Below, piece after piece: positions 24,069-34,960 of a stretch of DNA of 64,000 bases. The stretch comes from Apiospora phragmitis (taxonomy: Eukaryota > Ascomycota > Sordariomycetes > Amphisphaeriales > Apiosporaceae), in NCBI GenBank assembly GCA_038363925.1, contig JAQQWL010000006.1, positions 5,374,501-5,438,500 of the forward strand, given 5' to 3'. Positions within the stretch are counted from its first letter, which is position 1; every line of letters begins with the position of its first letter. Position numbers and translations under genes: made by a program. The notes beneath the pieces were generated by a model. The model had not been told where the DNA came from and made no database searches. It saw nothing but the letters and a program-made list of their open reading frames with translations.

Positions 24069-26176
24069 ACAACATGATCGCGATCGCTTGCTTGCTTGCT
24101 TATGATTAGGATTGAACTAGTGAAGAATAAGGGAGAAGAAGGGGGTTAGTAGGCTGTGCTGGCTGGCCCGAGCTGAACTCAGGGTTCTCGTTGGAGCTAC
24201 TAATGCGCCCCCTAGGGCTCTGGGGTGAGGATGAGGATGATGTGATTACGAGTCTGGCTCTTAAATTGGGATCATGTGTACGGCGTATCAAGGAGGGAAA
24301 CGTGCGGTTTCCCGAACATGACCGATGATAATACTGATAAGTAATAAATGAGAACTGACGGTTCAAAGGATATGCGAGGAAAAGCCGCCCTTGGGTGATG
24401 GTTGCATAGTTGGGAAACCGTTGGACGGAGCGGACTCCGCCTCCGCTCCTCGACGTTGCACGTTGCACGTTATACTTGTACGATGCACACAGTTAGGTTA
24501 GCGCAATCCCACGTAAATTGGCACAGACAGTGGACAGCCGTGACGAGATTCGTTTGTTTCACACCGCCTTTCGGTGCGACCATGACCTTTCGGGAGAAGC
24601 CGACATGGGCCTAGTAGTGTAGGAACCCTTGAAGCCATCCCAGTCCGGTGACCTGGCAGACTTACAAAGTCCACATCAGGAAAGGATCTTCGGCAGACGG
24701 TGCTGGACGTGCCCATTTTAGTCCTTCTTTTTTTCTGAAGAACTTTTTACCCTTGTGCTCTCTTTTTCCAAACGCCGAACAACAATCCTGAATAACCCCC
24801 GTCCTTCCTGGCCCATGCTCGCGCCGGTGTGGAAACGCTAGGCGAGGAAAACGCGCGCTGGCGCGAAACTGTTTCCACGCCTTTCCCGGTTTGGACGAAA
24901 TGAAAAGTAGACCCCTTCCATGGAGCTTCTGGAAGGATTCTCGAATGCCGAAACCACACGCAGATCGAGGAAGAAAAAAAAAATTGGGATGCTGGAATAC
25001 TGGGTACGGAGCGAGATGACACTTTTCTCCAGTCGGTCTGCCCGGTAGGTCGGTCGACGGCAAGCGGTACATACCGTACATACACGTGTGTATGTAAGTA
25101 CAACAGTAGATAGGGGAGCCGCAACCCCCGCTTTCGTGTCAAAATGTCGCCAAGAGGAGACATCGGAGCAAGCAATCGACAGGCAACAGGGTTCTTTTCT
25201 ACATACATTCACCTGCAGAAGAGCACACAGACATTGGCAGGCATCAGCTTGTATCTTGTTTGCTTCGCATCCGAGCCACCCACTGGCAAACAAACCAGCT
25301 CGGAGATTTGACCAAGTTTGTGTGTTCTCTCTCTGCAAGCATACCTGATAAGGTTTGCTCGCTATAGACATGCCAGCCTGACTCGGTCCTATTACCCATT
25401 ATCACCCTAGGATATACCCACGGCAGCAAATAGGTGTTGTTGTAGGCTCTCTCTGCCCCTCCGCATCCTTTCAAAAGAAAAACCCAATTAACATGATCTG
25501 CACAGTATCAGTCAGCATCAGTCAGGATTGGGGCCTGACCAGCATGGAGTATAGTGCGTCGACCCCATCATTTTCACCCCATGGCTAGGCTAGCTAGTAT
25601 GTATGTAAAGAGGGACCCCCTCTATTATTCGCTGTCATGTCGTGTCAGAACTCAGAAAACGCAAGTACCAGTCAGCCAGCAAGGGTGAGTGAGGGAAGAA
25701 GGGCTCGTAACAGCGAGAGAAATCCAACACCAACGAAAGAGCCCTTGTCCGGGCCCCAATGATAACCGTCGTGGTACACGTAAATCAAGGCAAATGGACC
25801 CTGAGCAAAAAAGAAATGGGATTTCATTTCTTTTAAACTCATTTTGCGTTGGAATGGGGGAGGGCTACGATCTTATTGAGTTCCCTAAAACTAGGCTGTC
25901 CCAAACGCAACCATGAATCTACTATTACTGCTATTCTCACGACATCATCATCATCCCGCCCCCACCATAGCAACTGCCGACGACGAAAGGGACAGCAAAG
26001 GCAGCACACCAGCATCAATAATAGCCAATTTCGACACTTGAACACCCAACTTAAGAAGACGACGATAAGGGACTGAACTAGGAAAACAACGGACAGAGAA
26101 GGACAAAAGAGGGAGAACCAGACGACGACGACAAAGAGAAACCGCAGCTGTGGCACCACCCCCCAACACCACCGTA
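24069..26176. other. Long intergenic region
   Basis: 2.1 kb with several overlapping short ORFs, none with domain features or sensible composition. Contains short tandem bits such as CGTTGCA repeats near 24,452. No gene supported. Confidence 0.4.
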
Positions 26177-27424
26177 ATGGCGACGGGCACCATCAAGTAC
26201 CGCAAACTGAACCGCGCCAAGAACGAGATCCGGCTGCTGGAGCTGCTGCCGGCGACCGACGCCACCGCGCCCGTCGTGTGCCGCCTCGTCACGACGCCGC
26301 TGACGGACGACCTCGAGTACCTGGCCCTGTCGTCGCTGTACGGCGACCACAACGACTGCTCGCGCATCGTCGTCGACGACCGCCCGGTCCTCATCACGAC
26401 GCACCTCGCCCAGGCCCTCAAGCACGTCCGCACCGTCTTCTTCCCCAGCCTGATCCGCCGCCAGCAGGAGCAGCAGAAGCAAAAGCAGCAGCAGCAGCGG
26501 TCCCGGCAACAGTCCGGGGCCACGGGGGGCCCGATCATCGGGGGCGGCAGTGGGAGCCATGACCGTCCGCGCGCGCCCCGGTGGCTTCTGAGTTTGCTCA
26601 AGGGCGTCAACTCGATCCTGCCCAACAGCCCCGAGGAGGAGGAAAGGACCCCGCTCCGGATCTGGGTCGACGTGCTCTGCATCAACCAGGCGGACGAGGC
26701 GAGAAGTCGCGGCAGCGGTCCGGCATCGCGGCCATCTACGGCTCGGCCAAGATGGTGATCGGGTGGGTCGGCCTAAGATCCCGCAGACGGACGCGGGGCT
26801 CGCGGCCATGCACGAGATCCACAGCGCGATGCCGCGGCACTGGGGCGACCCGGATGACGAAGCGAAGCACCCGGAGGACTACTCGCCTCAGCACCGCTGG
26901 ACGCGGTCCGTCACGCACATCTGGGCCGAGCGCGAGTCCGACGGCGCGCCCGCCTTCTCGCTCGACCACTGGGTCGGCGCCGCCGACTTCATGCACCGGC
27001 CCTACTTCCAGCGCCGCTGGATCCTCGAGGAGATCGCGCTGGCGCGCTACCCGACTTTCCTGATCGGCGACGCCATCGTCTCCTGGAAGCTGATCCTGCG
27101 CATGAACAAGTTCATGGAGGAGTTCAAGGAGAAGGAGTCCGAGATCTTCCCCGTGCACCTGCGCTCGGCGATTGCCGAGATGCCGCTGGGGTCGATACAT
27201 GCGCTTTTGGGTGAGTTTTTCTCATCCTTCTTTCTCTCTGTCTTAATCAGTTCCTCAATTGAATAACCATGAACCTCGTAGATGAGTTCGCAAAGCGCAG
27301 GAAGTCAGAGAAAGCCGAGTCGCTGGACACAACGCGGACGTCGGAGCGCACAAAGTACACAAACTCACTGGCCTCCAAGCACGACTCCATACAGGATGTC
27401 CCCAGCGCTGAGCACGAGAATTGA
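26177..27424 (+). CDS. Short HET-domain (heterokaryon incompatibility) protein, two frame breaks
   Basis: HET domain proteins mediate non-self recognition and cell death after hyphal fusion. Start MATGTIKYRKLNRAKNEIRL; then EYLALSSLYGDHND (the Y-x-A-L-S box), a Gln-rich insert (QQEQQKQKQQQQ), and IWVDVLCINQADEA, the classic HET box. The frame breaks near 26,697-26,703, continues as AAIYGSAKMVIGWVGL in a second frame, breaks again near 26,772-26,775, and goes on in a third frame through ADFMHRPYFQRRWILEEIAL. Adding one base at each break restores phase with intron 27211-27281 and the stop at 27422-27424, giving 392 residues. That is short for the family (often above 600), so the C-terminal effector part is missing. 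Whether the indels are real or assembly errors is open. Confidence 0.78.
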
Positions 27425-27824
27425 AGAAGAAAGAAGAAGAAAAAAAAAAAAAAAAGGAGACGGAAAGGAAACTCACCTACATGCATGATATAATGTTTAT
27501 TCCCTTTGTTCATCTCTTTTGTTTACAGTATAGACTTGGGTATACCACGTCGGGGCGAGCCATGGCGCTGAGCCGGAGTGGGTGACGAAGAAAAGAGCGA
27601 GCATGATCTGGAAATCACGGGAGTCAAGCGAAGGGAGGGAGGCATTCCACCACGGAGATGGCGTAACACGGGATCATAGACCAATTTTAATGACACGAAG
27701 TCGAAGGGGGAAAGAAGCAGAGGAGGAAATAAACAATTAAGAATGATCATGGTCTCATTAAAACATCTATGTTGTGGTTGTTATTGTTACATAGTTGCTG
27801 ATAGATGGAGTCATTGATCGAGAC
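27425..27824. other. Intergenic between convergent HET and PMI genes
   Basis: 400 bp containing two 3' ends. A pure A run of about 17 follows an AAG-rich stretch at 27,424-27,455. Nothing else seen. Confidence 0.5.
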
Positions 27825-29043
27825 TTAAATGACAGCCATATGCACCTGCAGGCTGCTCTGCGTCTCGAACCGCACCGCGGCGCCGGGCGCGACGTAGAAG
27901 ATGTACCCGCTCTTGAGCGGGAACTCCCTGCCCTCGGCCTTGAGCGTGCCCTCACCCCCGGTGACAATCATGACCCCGGGCCCGTCGACGGGCGCGAGCT
28001 CGTCCGCGTCGCCCGCCTTGGCGAGGTCCGTCTTGAGCATGTTGAACTCGCTCATGGGCGGGGCGTAGATGACCGTCTTGCCCGTCTGGCTCTTTTCGTA
28101 TTTGCTCGAGGGCAGGTACACGTCGTCGCGGCTGTGCGCCTTGAACGTCAGCGTGTCGGCGAACAGGTCGGCGCTGTTGCGGTCCGCGGGCGGGCAGAAG
28201 CCCGTGTTCAGCACGTTGTTGCTGCGCGCCATGCACTCGACGATGTCGCCCGACAGGTAGGCGTGGATGCCGTCGGCCGGGATGTAGATGGCGTCGCCGG
28301 CCTCGAACGTCAAAAAGTTCATGCACAGCAGCGCCACCAGGCTGCCCGCGTCCTCGGGCCCGTACTGGTCCTGCAGGCGCGGCAGCATGTCGACAACGTA
28401 GCCCGCGTCGCCGAACTGGCTCTTGTCGATGGCGGCCAGCTGCTTCTGCACCTGCTTGACCGTATCCAGGCTGCTCTTCAGCAGGCTGCGCGTCACCTCC
28501 CGCAGCGTCTTGTCGGTCCACTGCGTCGTGCCGTCGGGCACGAACTGCTGCAGGGGCTTGAGCCTGAACAGGGGCTCGATCTGCGCCAGCGGCTTGAAGC
28601 CGGCGAAGACCTCGAACTTGCCCAGGGCCACGGCGATCTCGGGCTTGTGGTTCGGGTCCGTGAAGCTCTCGGGGTCCTTCGCGTGCAGCTTTTCCGACAG
28701 CTCCTTGTTGGGATGGATCTGCAGCGGCAGGGCTTTGGTGATGGAGAGGATTTTGGGCAGGAAGGGCAGTTGGGCATCAAACTTGTCCACGACCTTCTTT
28801 CCTAACAGCTGCTCCTTGTTCTTCGCCAGCACGTCCTTCAGCTCCTCGCCCGTTTCCAATTGGCGGGCGGGGAAGTCCGGGTAGTCGCCGAACCACATCT
28901 CGGAGTAGTTCTTGTCATCCTCAATCTTGAAGTCGAGGCCGGGCGTCTGGGCGCATAGTTGGGCGGCTAATGACTGCTTGCCCTTCTTCCCCAGGATAGT
29001 TGTTGCAGGTGCCGCTAAGCTGGAATACTGATGACGGCGCCAT
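27825..29043 (-). CDS. Mannose-6-phosphate isomerase (type I PMI), frame break near the N-terminus
   Basis: Zinc enzyme interconverting fructose-6-phosphate and mannose-6-phosphate, feeding GDP-mannose for glycosylation and cell wall. From the ATG at 29043 the protein opens MAPSSVFQLSGTCNNYP. The frame then breaks at about 28,987-28,993, just where the conserved YPWG element is expected, and continues as KKGKQSLAAQLCAQTPGLDF to the stop at 27825. The span is 1219 nt; two extra bases make 406 codons plus stop, the normal length. Zinc ligands are visible: LQIHPNKELSEKLHAKD (Gln, His), NHKPEIAVAL (Glu), IPADGIHAYLSGDIVE (His). PMI is normally essential and all remaining sequence is well conserved, so sequence error is the favoured explanation (inference). 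Confidence 0.9.
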
Positions 29044-29362
29044 GGTGTATGGTTTGTGTTGGCGTCTTTCGTTCTTCTTGTTCCTTGTTCCTTGGTAGAA
29101 TCTTACAGGTTGGTTGGCGTATGATTCAGATTGAAGTGGTTGATTATATTTCCGAAAGAGACTGATTGTTACAAGACCGACTATGAAAAGAACTGAGACT
29201 TCTTAAAGGAATTGCCAACGACACCAACAAAACCCGTACATGCTGTTTTTCTAGGTGTAGTCTCATGGCAAACGTTGCTTCCACATGTGAACATTGTATG
29301 TCGTCATCAACGTCATCGCCGCTCAGATCCCACATTATCGGATCCAATGGTTTGTGGGCATA
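29044..29362. promoter_or_regulatory. Upstream region of PMI
   Basis: 320 bp between the PMI start and the MITE. Pyrimidine-rich patches; no defined element recognised. Confidence 0.35.
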
Positions 29363-29744
29363 CAGTACGTACCCCTGAAACTGCATACGACCCAGGCTCG
29401 CATATATGCACTTTGGGGCTCATGGGTGGGTCACCTGTCTGCCACCAAAACTTCACCAAAAAGCTCCCGATCCGCCCGACATGACCCACTTTTCCACCAT
29501 CTGGGTCGACCAGTCCCCCAAACGACGATTTGGTAGGGAAATACACACGAAATATGGGCCTCAACCCCCTGCTAGCGGTACCGTAACCCCCTGTCAAGGC
29601 CCCTGAAAGTGCATCTTTTCAAAAGTCATATGCAGTATGCACTTTATGCACTTTCCTACCAAAAAGTGAGTCGCGCTCGAAAAAATATGCACTTACACCC
29701 ATATATGCACTTTCCCCCGTATGCAGTTTCAGGGGTAGATACTG
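29363..29744. mobile_element. 382-bp MITE with 27-bp terminal inverted repeats and TA target duplication
   Basis: Left terminus 29363-29389 (CAGTACGTACCCCTGAAACT then GCATACG) and right terminus 29718-29744 are inverted repeats matching at 25 of 27 positions; the two mismatches are adjacent, at positions 6-7. TA dinucleotides at 29361-29362 and 29745-29746 fit a target-site duplication of Tc1/mariner or pogo-type elements. The interior has no coding capacity and repeats the motif ATGCACTTT several times (for example near 29,406, 29,638, 29,650 and 29,705). The size, TIRs and TA duplication define a miniature inverted-repeat transposable element. Lack of heavy C-to-T decay suggests it is younger than, or escaped, the RIP seen at the right end of the window. 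Confidence 0.85.
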
Positions 29745-30737
29745 TATCTCGGACAAGAAGAACAGTGGGGGAACATGCTGCAAAGTGAAGTCGTTCATTT
29801 AGAAGTTATTCAACAGGTTGCATCAATTGCCGGATAGGGTGCTCCGGATGGTCCTCCAAGACTCCTTCTTAAGATCTTCACCAAGCCCAACTGCCAAATT
29901 GTGTTGGAAGTCAGAGGCACATCAGTTTGCTTGCACTCAGTACTGTAGCTCTCCCGTCGCATGGTTCAGTCGGTCGCATGTTCTCCAAGTACGCTAAGCT
30001 CAATGCTGTTCGCGCCCACTGAACGCCCCATCGCTTCAAGTGAGGCTGAATTGAATGGAACGCTGCATCGACCAGGGACACGATCATCGTCGTTCGTTAC
30101 TAGAACCCCCAATAGGGCATACCTGGGTCGTTTAGAAGGACCAAACCAGAGTTGAGCTTCGAAGAAAGACGGACTGGCGGGAAACCAAGTGTACCAGTGG
30201 CACCTGCTTCAGCAAAGACATGCAGTGTCTTGGCACGTCAGTCTTCTGGTCAGTCTGCCGCATGTCTCGCCCTCCACATCCCTCCTGTTGTAGTCCCTCA
30301 GCCCCTCCAACCCACCCAAATCGAGATGCACTAGAACAGCTTGTAGCGGTTGAGCCGCTCGGTTTTAGTTGAAAATGTCGCCTGTAGTTCCTCCTTAGAG
30401 CCATGTCGGACGCACATATCTCGCTATTCAACTGACGACAGTTCCAGGGCTCTGGTACAACCGCCGCCATGGCGTGCTGCCAACCACGCCATTGACGTCA
30501 CTCATGTCCCTCATCGCAGCTGAACACACAAAGACTGTCATTGACTCGGATCTGCAGGAGCTGAAAGAATGCGGGCTGGTATGACAGAATAATTGGAAAT
30601 CCAGTTACGAAACACGATTTCCTTAAGTCACGCACATAGTAATTAATTAATCAAATTCTTGTACCACCGGATCGCCCACTCTTCATCACCCGTAATTCTC
30701 TTTTGTCGGAATCGAGACAGACGATTTGATACCAGAA
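29745..30737. other. Intergenic, no gene seen
   Basis: About 1 kb between the MITE and the DUF3292 gene. Short ORFs on both strands have no domain features. Confidence 0.45.
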
Positions 30738-33084
30738 ATGGCATCACCTACTGCGGATAAGGGTCCCGAAGGGATCCCGAGCAAACTTTTGGCGAACAGG
30801 TAAACGACACCTTCGACGCCATAAAGGAGTTTCTGCCCATTCCCGCAGATACCGAGCCGGTGACGGACCCATACAACCACGATGTCTCCAATAGCATGGC
30901 CGAAGAGCCGACATTGTCGCATGCGCTCGCGCTAGACGACCACGAGGAGAAGGGTAGGGCGCAGCAGGATCATTTCGAGGAGGACGTGCTGGATCTGGGC
31001 TGGAACGAGAAGAAGGAACGCATCGCCGCGCCCTTGGTCGGCGGGCTAGGCAACGAGGATTTATGGCTGCTGGTCCGCCGGTTCAATAAGGTTCGTCTCA
31101 AGAAGAAGAATGACGTGAGGGCGGCGCTGCGGGCCGAGCCGAGAAAAGTGAAGCCCTGTCCTTACAATACTTCAAATTTTCTTTCTCTTCATGTAAGTAT
31201 GTACGTAAAGGGGGCCGAGAACTGACAAACACGACTCTCTATTATAGCAACTATACCATGTCAAAGAATCGACCAAGGCCGTGCCTGGGAACCTGGATCT
31301 CAACATCGCCGACGAGGAGGAGTTCTCTCCCGACAAGCTGCGGGCGCAGATTGAGCGCCTGTACACGGAGGTCATTGTCAATCTAGTCAACGTGGTCAAG
31401 CATATCGCGCGTTTACGATCGTGGCGAGAAACAAGGCGCACAACTGCCTTCTGTGTGGTGAGTTCAAAGAAAAAGCGATGCGCGTGTCGCCTGCCTCTCT
31501 CGTGCTCGGTTGCCTGACCCGTCATACAGGCGTATTTCGTCGCATGGCTCTTCGACTTCGTCGTGCCCCTGCTGTCCGTCACCATCATCACGCTCATCGC
31601 CTACCCGCCCGCGCGCGGGGTCCTGTTCCCGCCGGCGCCCATTGCCCTAGTCGACGCTAAGACGGGCGGCGTGCAGAAGCCGAAGGCGGGCGTGCTGGGC
31701 AGTCATGGATCTGCAACAGGAGCACCCGAGAACCACAAGGGCGAGGCGGTGGAGCAGGAGGCCAGCAACTTCTTCAACGGCATCACGGCCATCATCCTCA
31801 CCAGCGCCACGGGGAAGCACCCCCAGGGCGAGGGGGGAGCTCAGCGGCGAGAACGACCGCGACGACAACGTGCCGGACCCGACGGCCATCGCGGTGGGGG
31901 CCGCGGATGCCAAGGATATCGCAGCGGGGGGCAAGCCCTCGCCGCGCCACGACAAGACCAAGAAGCCCGTTGAGAATGCCATGTGGAGCAAGATGCGACC
32001 CCTGATGAAGATCGTGGGCGATATTACCGACACGTGGGAGAGGTTCGCCAACGCGCTCTCTCCGACCCCGCCGTTCCCACAGCATATCTACCGCATGAGG
32101 CTTGCATCGATCATCGTCCCCCTGCTGCTCATCTCCTTGTTCGTCACGTCCTACATGTTTATGAAGGGCGTGACCTTTAGCGTGGGCTTCGGCTTCTTCG
32201 GTGACCCCCTCATCACGCGCGGCATCAGGCTTCTCAACCGCGAGTTCCCCCACTGGGAGAAGCTGCTTGAGCTCCGCAACACCGTGCTCAAGGGTGTCCC
32301 GACCAACGCACAACTGACTCTCACTCTTCTCCGCATCGGAGAAGCCAACAAGGCCCCTCTACCCCCGCCACCACGCGTCGGAGAAGCGCCACCGGACAGG
32401 CCCGTTGGTGTGACGGACGACGAGCTGAGGGCCACGGGCGCCGAGCCACCCCTGAACGCGACAGAGGCCGAGCTCGACGAGGCCATGAGCCACGACCCGA
32501 CCACGGCGCACGAGACGAGCGGCAGCGACATCGACGCGGCCAAGAACGCCAAACACGGCAAGAAGGGCCGCAAGCTCATCAACCTCCTCAAGAGCACGAC
32601 GAAAGGCGCCGTCAAGACCGCCATGGGCGCGGACAGCGTGCGCGCCAAAGCCGGGTCCTCGCACGCCAAGCACCGGCTAGGCGCGGCGCCCAAGCCGACC
32701 CCCGACCTGCTGTCCGGGCCCGTAGACTTCCAGGCGCGGTATCAGGGCCACAAGGGCCACGTGTACATCTCGACGAAGGCGACGATCCCGGCCGTCGCGT
32801 TCAGCGAGGACGTGACGATCGAGAAGATCGGGTCCGCGGACCGCGAGGACCTGCACCCGCGCTGGAGCGTGCCCGTGGCGGACCTGCGCGAGCTGAAAAA
32901 GGTCGGCGGCTACGGCTGGAAGTACCGCATGCTGGTCGGCTGGAGCCTCAGCCGCGAGATCGCCGACGGGCTCGAGCTGACGGACCGGCTCGGGACGACG
33001 TACAAGCTGACGGCGCTGCCGCTGCGTGACGAGCTGTTCAACCGGCTGATTGCGATGGGGGGACAGAAATGGGAGGCATGGTAA
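30738..33084 (+). CDS. DUF3292-type fungal membrane protein, two frame breaks
   Basis: Uncharacterised Pezizomycotina family; function unknown. Exons 30738-31090, 31248-31457 and 31530-33084. Starts MASPTADKGPEGIPSK; the frame changes near 30,783-30,791 (one base short) and goes on as NDTFDAIKEFLPIPADTEPV, then GNEDLWLLVRRFNK. Exon 2 gives QLYHVKESTKAVPGNLDL to AFCV. Exon 3 has two membrane regions, AYFVAWLFDFVVPLLSVTII and LASIIVPLLLISLFVTSYMF, an acidic/Lys-rich linker and a C-terminal GRAM-like region (GHVYISTKATIPAVAFSEDV). A second break lies at the G6 run 31,832-31,837 (one base too many). Both corrections restore phase exactly with the introns. A GTAAGT donor near 31,195 could be an alternative to the GTTCGT donor at 31,091, adding about 35 residues. 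Confidence 0.75.
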
Positions 33085-33999
33085 GGAAAGGGGGGTGTTC
33101 TCGTTTTGGTTTGCTTTTTCTTCCGTTTCTTTTCTTTTTTGCTGTAGAACTACTACTACTTCTGTCTGGTTTTTCAAAAATGTCGTTTCTAATTTTGTTT
33201 TGCAGTGCAAGAGTTTGGGCGGGGAGGATAATGAGCAATGAATGTCCCGCGATGTATATACGAAGTACTTGATTGATTGGCAACGGAAAGCATATGATAC
33301 CACGGCTGAATAGAATATAGTAAATGATTTAATGAAGCGCGTCAAAGTTCATTTGAGGTTTTGCTAGGGAAGTGAATGGGTTTCGCAACAGACATGTCGT
33401 CCATCATCAAACCCTGCGTCGCAATGATGAGGGATAGTGACAGGACAAAGTCGTCAATCCACTCCCAACCCACCACACACGACACTCAGGGACAGAACAA
33501 CTTGTGTCCTATCCCGTGATTGCGGACGACATATTCTATGTGGGTTTGGGGTGAGGAGTAAAAGGAGACGTAATGCGATAACTGTAAAAAAGGGTCCAAA
33601 AAGGCAAAAAAAAAATACAACACTAAGGATTCCCAGGTCGTCACCGACCCTTGTACTAATTCGGCTCTCTAAGCTCTTGGGTTGACTTTACTGTTCGCAA
33701 TACAGATGACCAACCATCTTTGGTGCAGAACTTGCTACTCCTAGGACTCACGGTTCCTGTGGTATGGAGATTTTGGCGCATCTATTCTCGACCCGCCGCA
33801 GTGCCGAGTCTTGAAGAGCAACACTCCGCGCGCTCGCCTCGGTCGCAGTTATTGCGCAGAGGCACATATGATAGGCTTCCTGGCTACTTAGTGTTAAGCT
33901 CATATTAATTAGGGCTTCCTTTATCCTCGACCATTCGAGGCTCAGGTCAATAGCTGTGACCTCTTGTGGAGCGGTATAATTAACCACCGGGGAACGTAA
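33085..33999. other. Intergenic, no gene seen
   Basis: 900 bp of 3' flank with T-rich stretches after the DUF3292 stop. Short ORFs only. Confidence 0.45.
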
Positions 34000-34744
34000 C
34001 TAGCCTGCTGATACACTGTCTTCTGCTAAAAAATATACTGAAGGCATCGTACGTACGCTGGCTCTGCTGCTAGGGATCAGCTCGTCCACGGTGCCGTGGA
34101 CGAGGAACGTTTCTGATAGCTGCCCCGGCGGATCGGAGCCAGCGAACTGGCGGCAACAATGACGTCGGAACTGGGCCGTGGCAGCGCATGCCAGTCCATG
34201 ATCCCAGGGTGCTGTAGCTACCACAACGCGCTCTCCGTCGACTTGTAGCCCCGACTGCTGCAATAAAATGTGTGGTCATGTATGATGAGCCCAGTGGAGC
34301 GCGTCACAGACGACCACCATTGGTCCTTCGGCAAGGCTCACCTCTGGGCAGAGACGATGGTCCAGGCTGACCGGCAGAAAACTCCGTGTATAATTAAGGC
34401 TGAGAAATGATGCCAGCGCAGTTAGCATGGCCACGAGCAGCTCTATCCCACCTTTAAGTCCTATTTGAAAAAGAGGGTGAATTATAAAACCTGAAAGGAA
34501 TCTCCGAATGTCAATGTAGTAACTCAACAATAAGAAGCTTCTTATCGCCGACGTTTCTTTCGGAAGGGTAGTATCTGTCGGCCTGGATATCTTGCTCCCC
34601 TATCGTCTTATACGCAGTCGCCTCCAAGGCAACCCCGACGGATCTGGTGGATGACGGCGCGTGATCGACCTCGGACGGACTCTGCTGTAAAATGCGGCCA
34701 CGATACGCACCGTCTTGGAGTCGGGTGTAGCACCATCTGACCAC
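34000..34744 (-). pseudogene. Relic of an alpha/beta-hydrolase of the polyketide-synthase-associated type
   Basis: Three minus-strand pieces in order match one alpha/beta-hydrolase. 34,744-34,511 includes [19 protein letters not shown], the first strands. 34,530-34,276 has [20 protein letters not shown] followed by [10 protein letters not shown]. 34,263-34,000 has QSGLQVDGERVVV and ETFLVHGTVDELIPSSRA. From memory, C-terminal hydrolase domains of fungal polyketide synthases and their stand-alone relatives carry DYRLCPE and FLVHGTLDDLIP elements at these positions. The GxSxG nucleophile elbow after GERVVV is not readable, the HGGG oxyanion region is missing, and the segment between nucleophile and acid residue is deleted. 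Stops and frame changes separate the pieces. Non-functional. Confidence 0.55.
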
Positions 34745-34960
34745 AGGACCTATGCTGTCAGCACACCCTCAAGCACCACAACCGCATTTCCCAGAAATGT
34801 TCGTTTTATTGGTCAATTTACTTGAAGCTTTTCTATAGGATAATTTCCGACCCTGTATCCAGATAGAAGTCCCTTCATGTCAGACAGTAAGCCGTTTCGA
34901 GCCCACAAGCCATGCCGCTCCACATTCAGGCCATGACGACTACACCTCGTTTCCGGTCCC
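34745..34960. other. Short gap between two relics
   Basis: No coding signal recognised. Confidence 0.4.

Noticed and set aside
27795..28805. 336-codon plus-strand ORF opposite phosphomannose isomerase
   Set aside because: Antisense shadow of a GC-rich gene with no domain content of its own.
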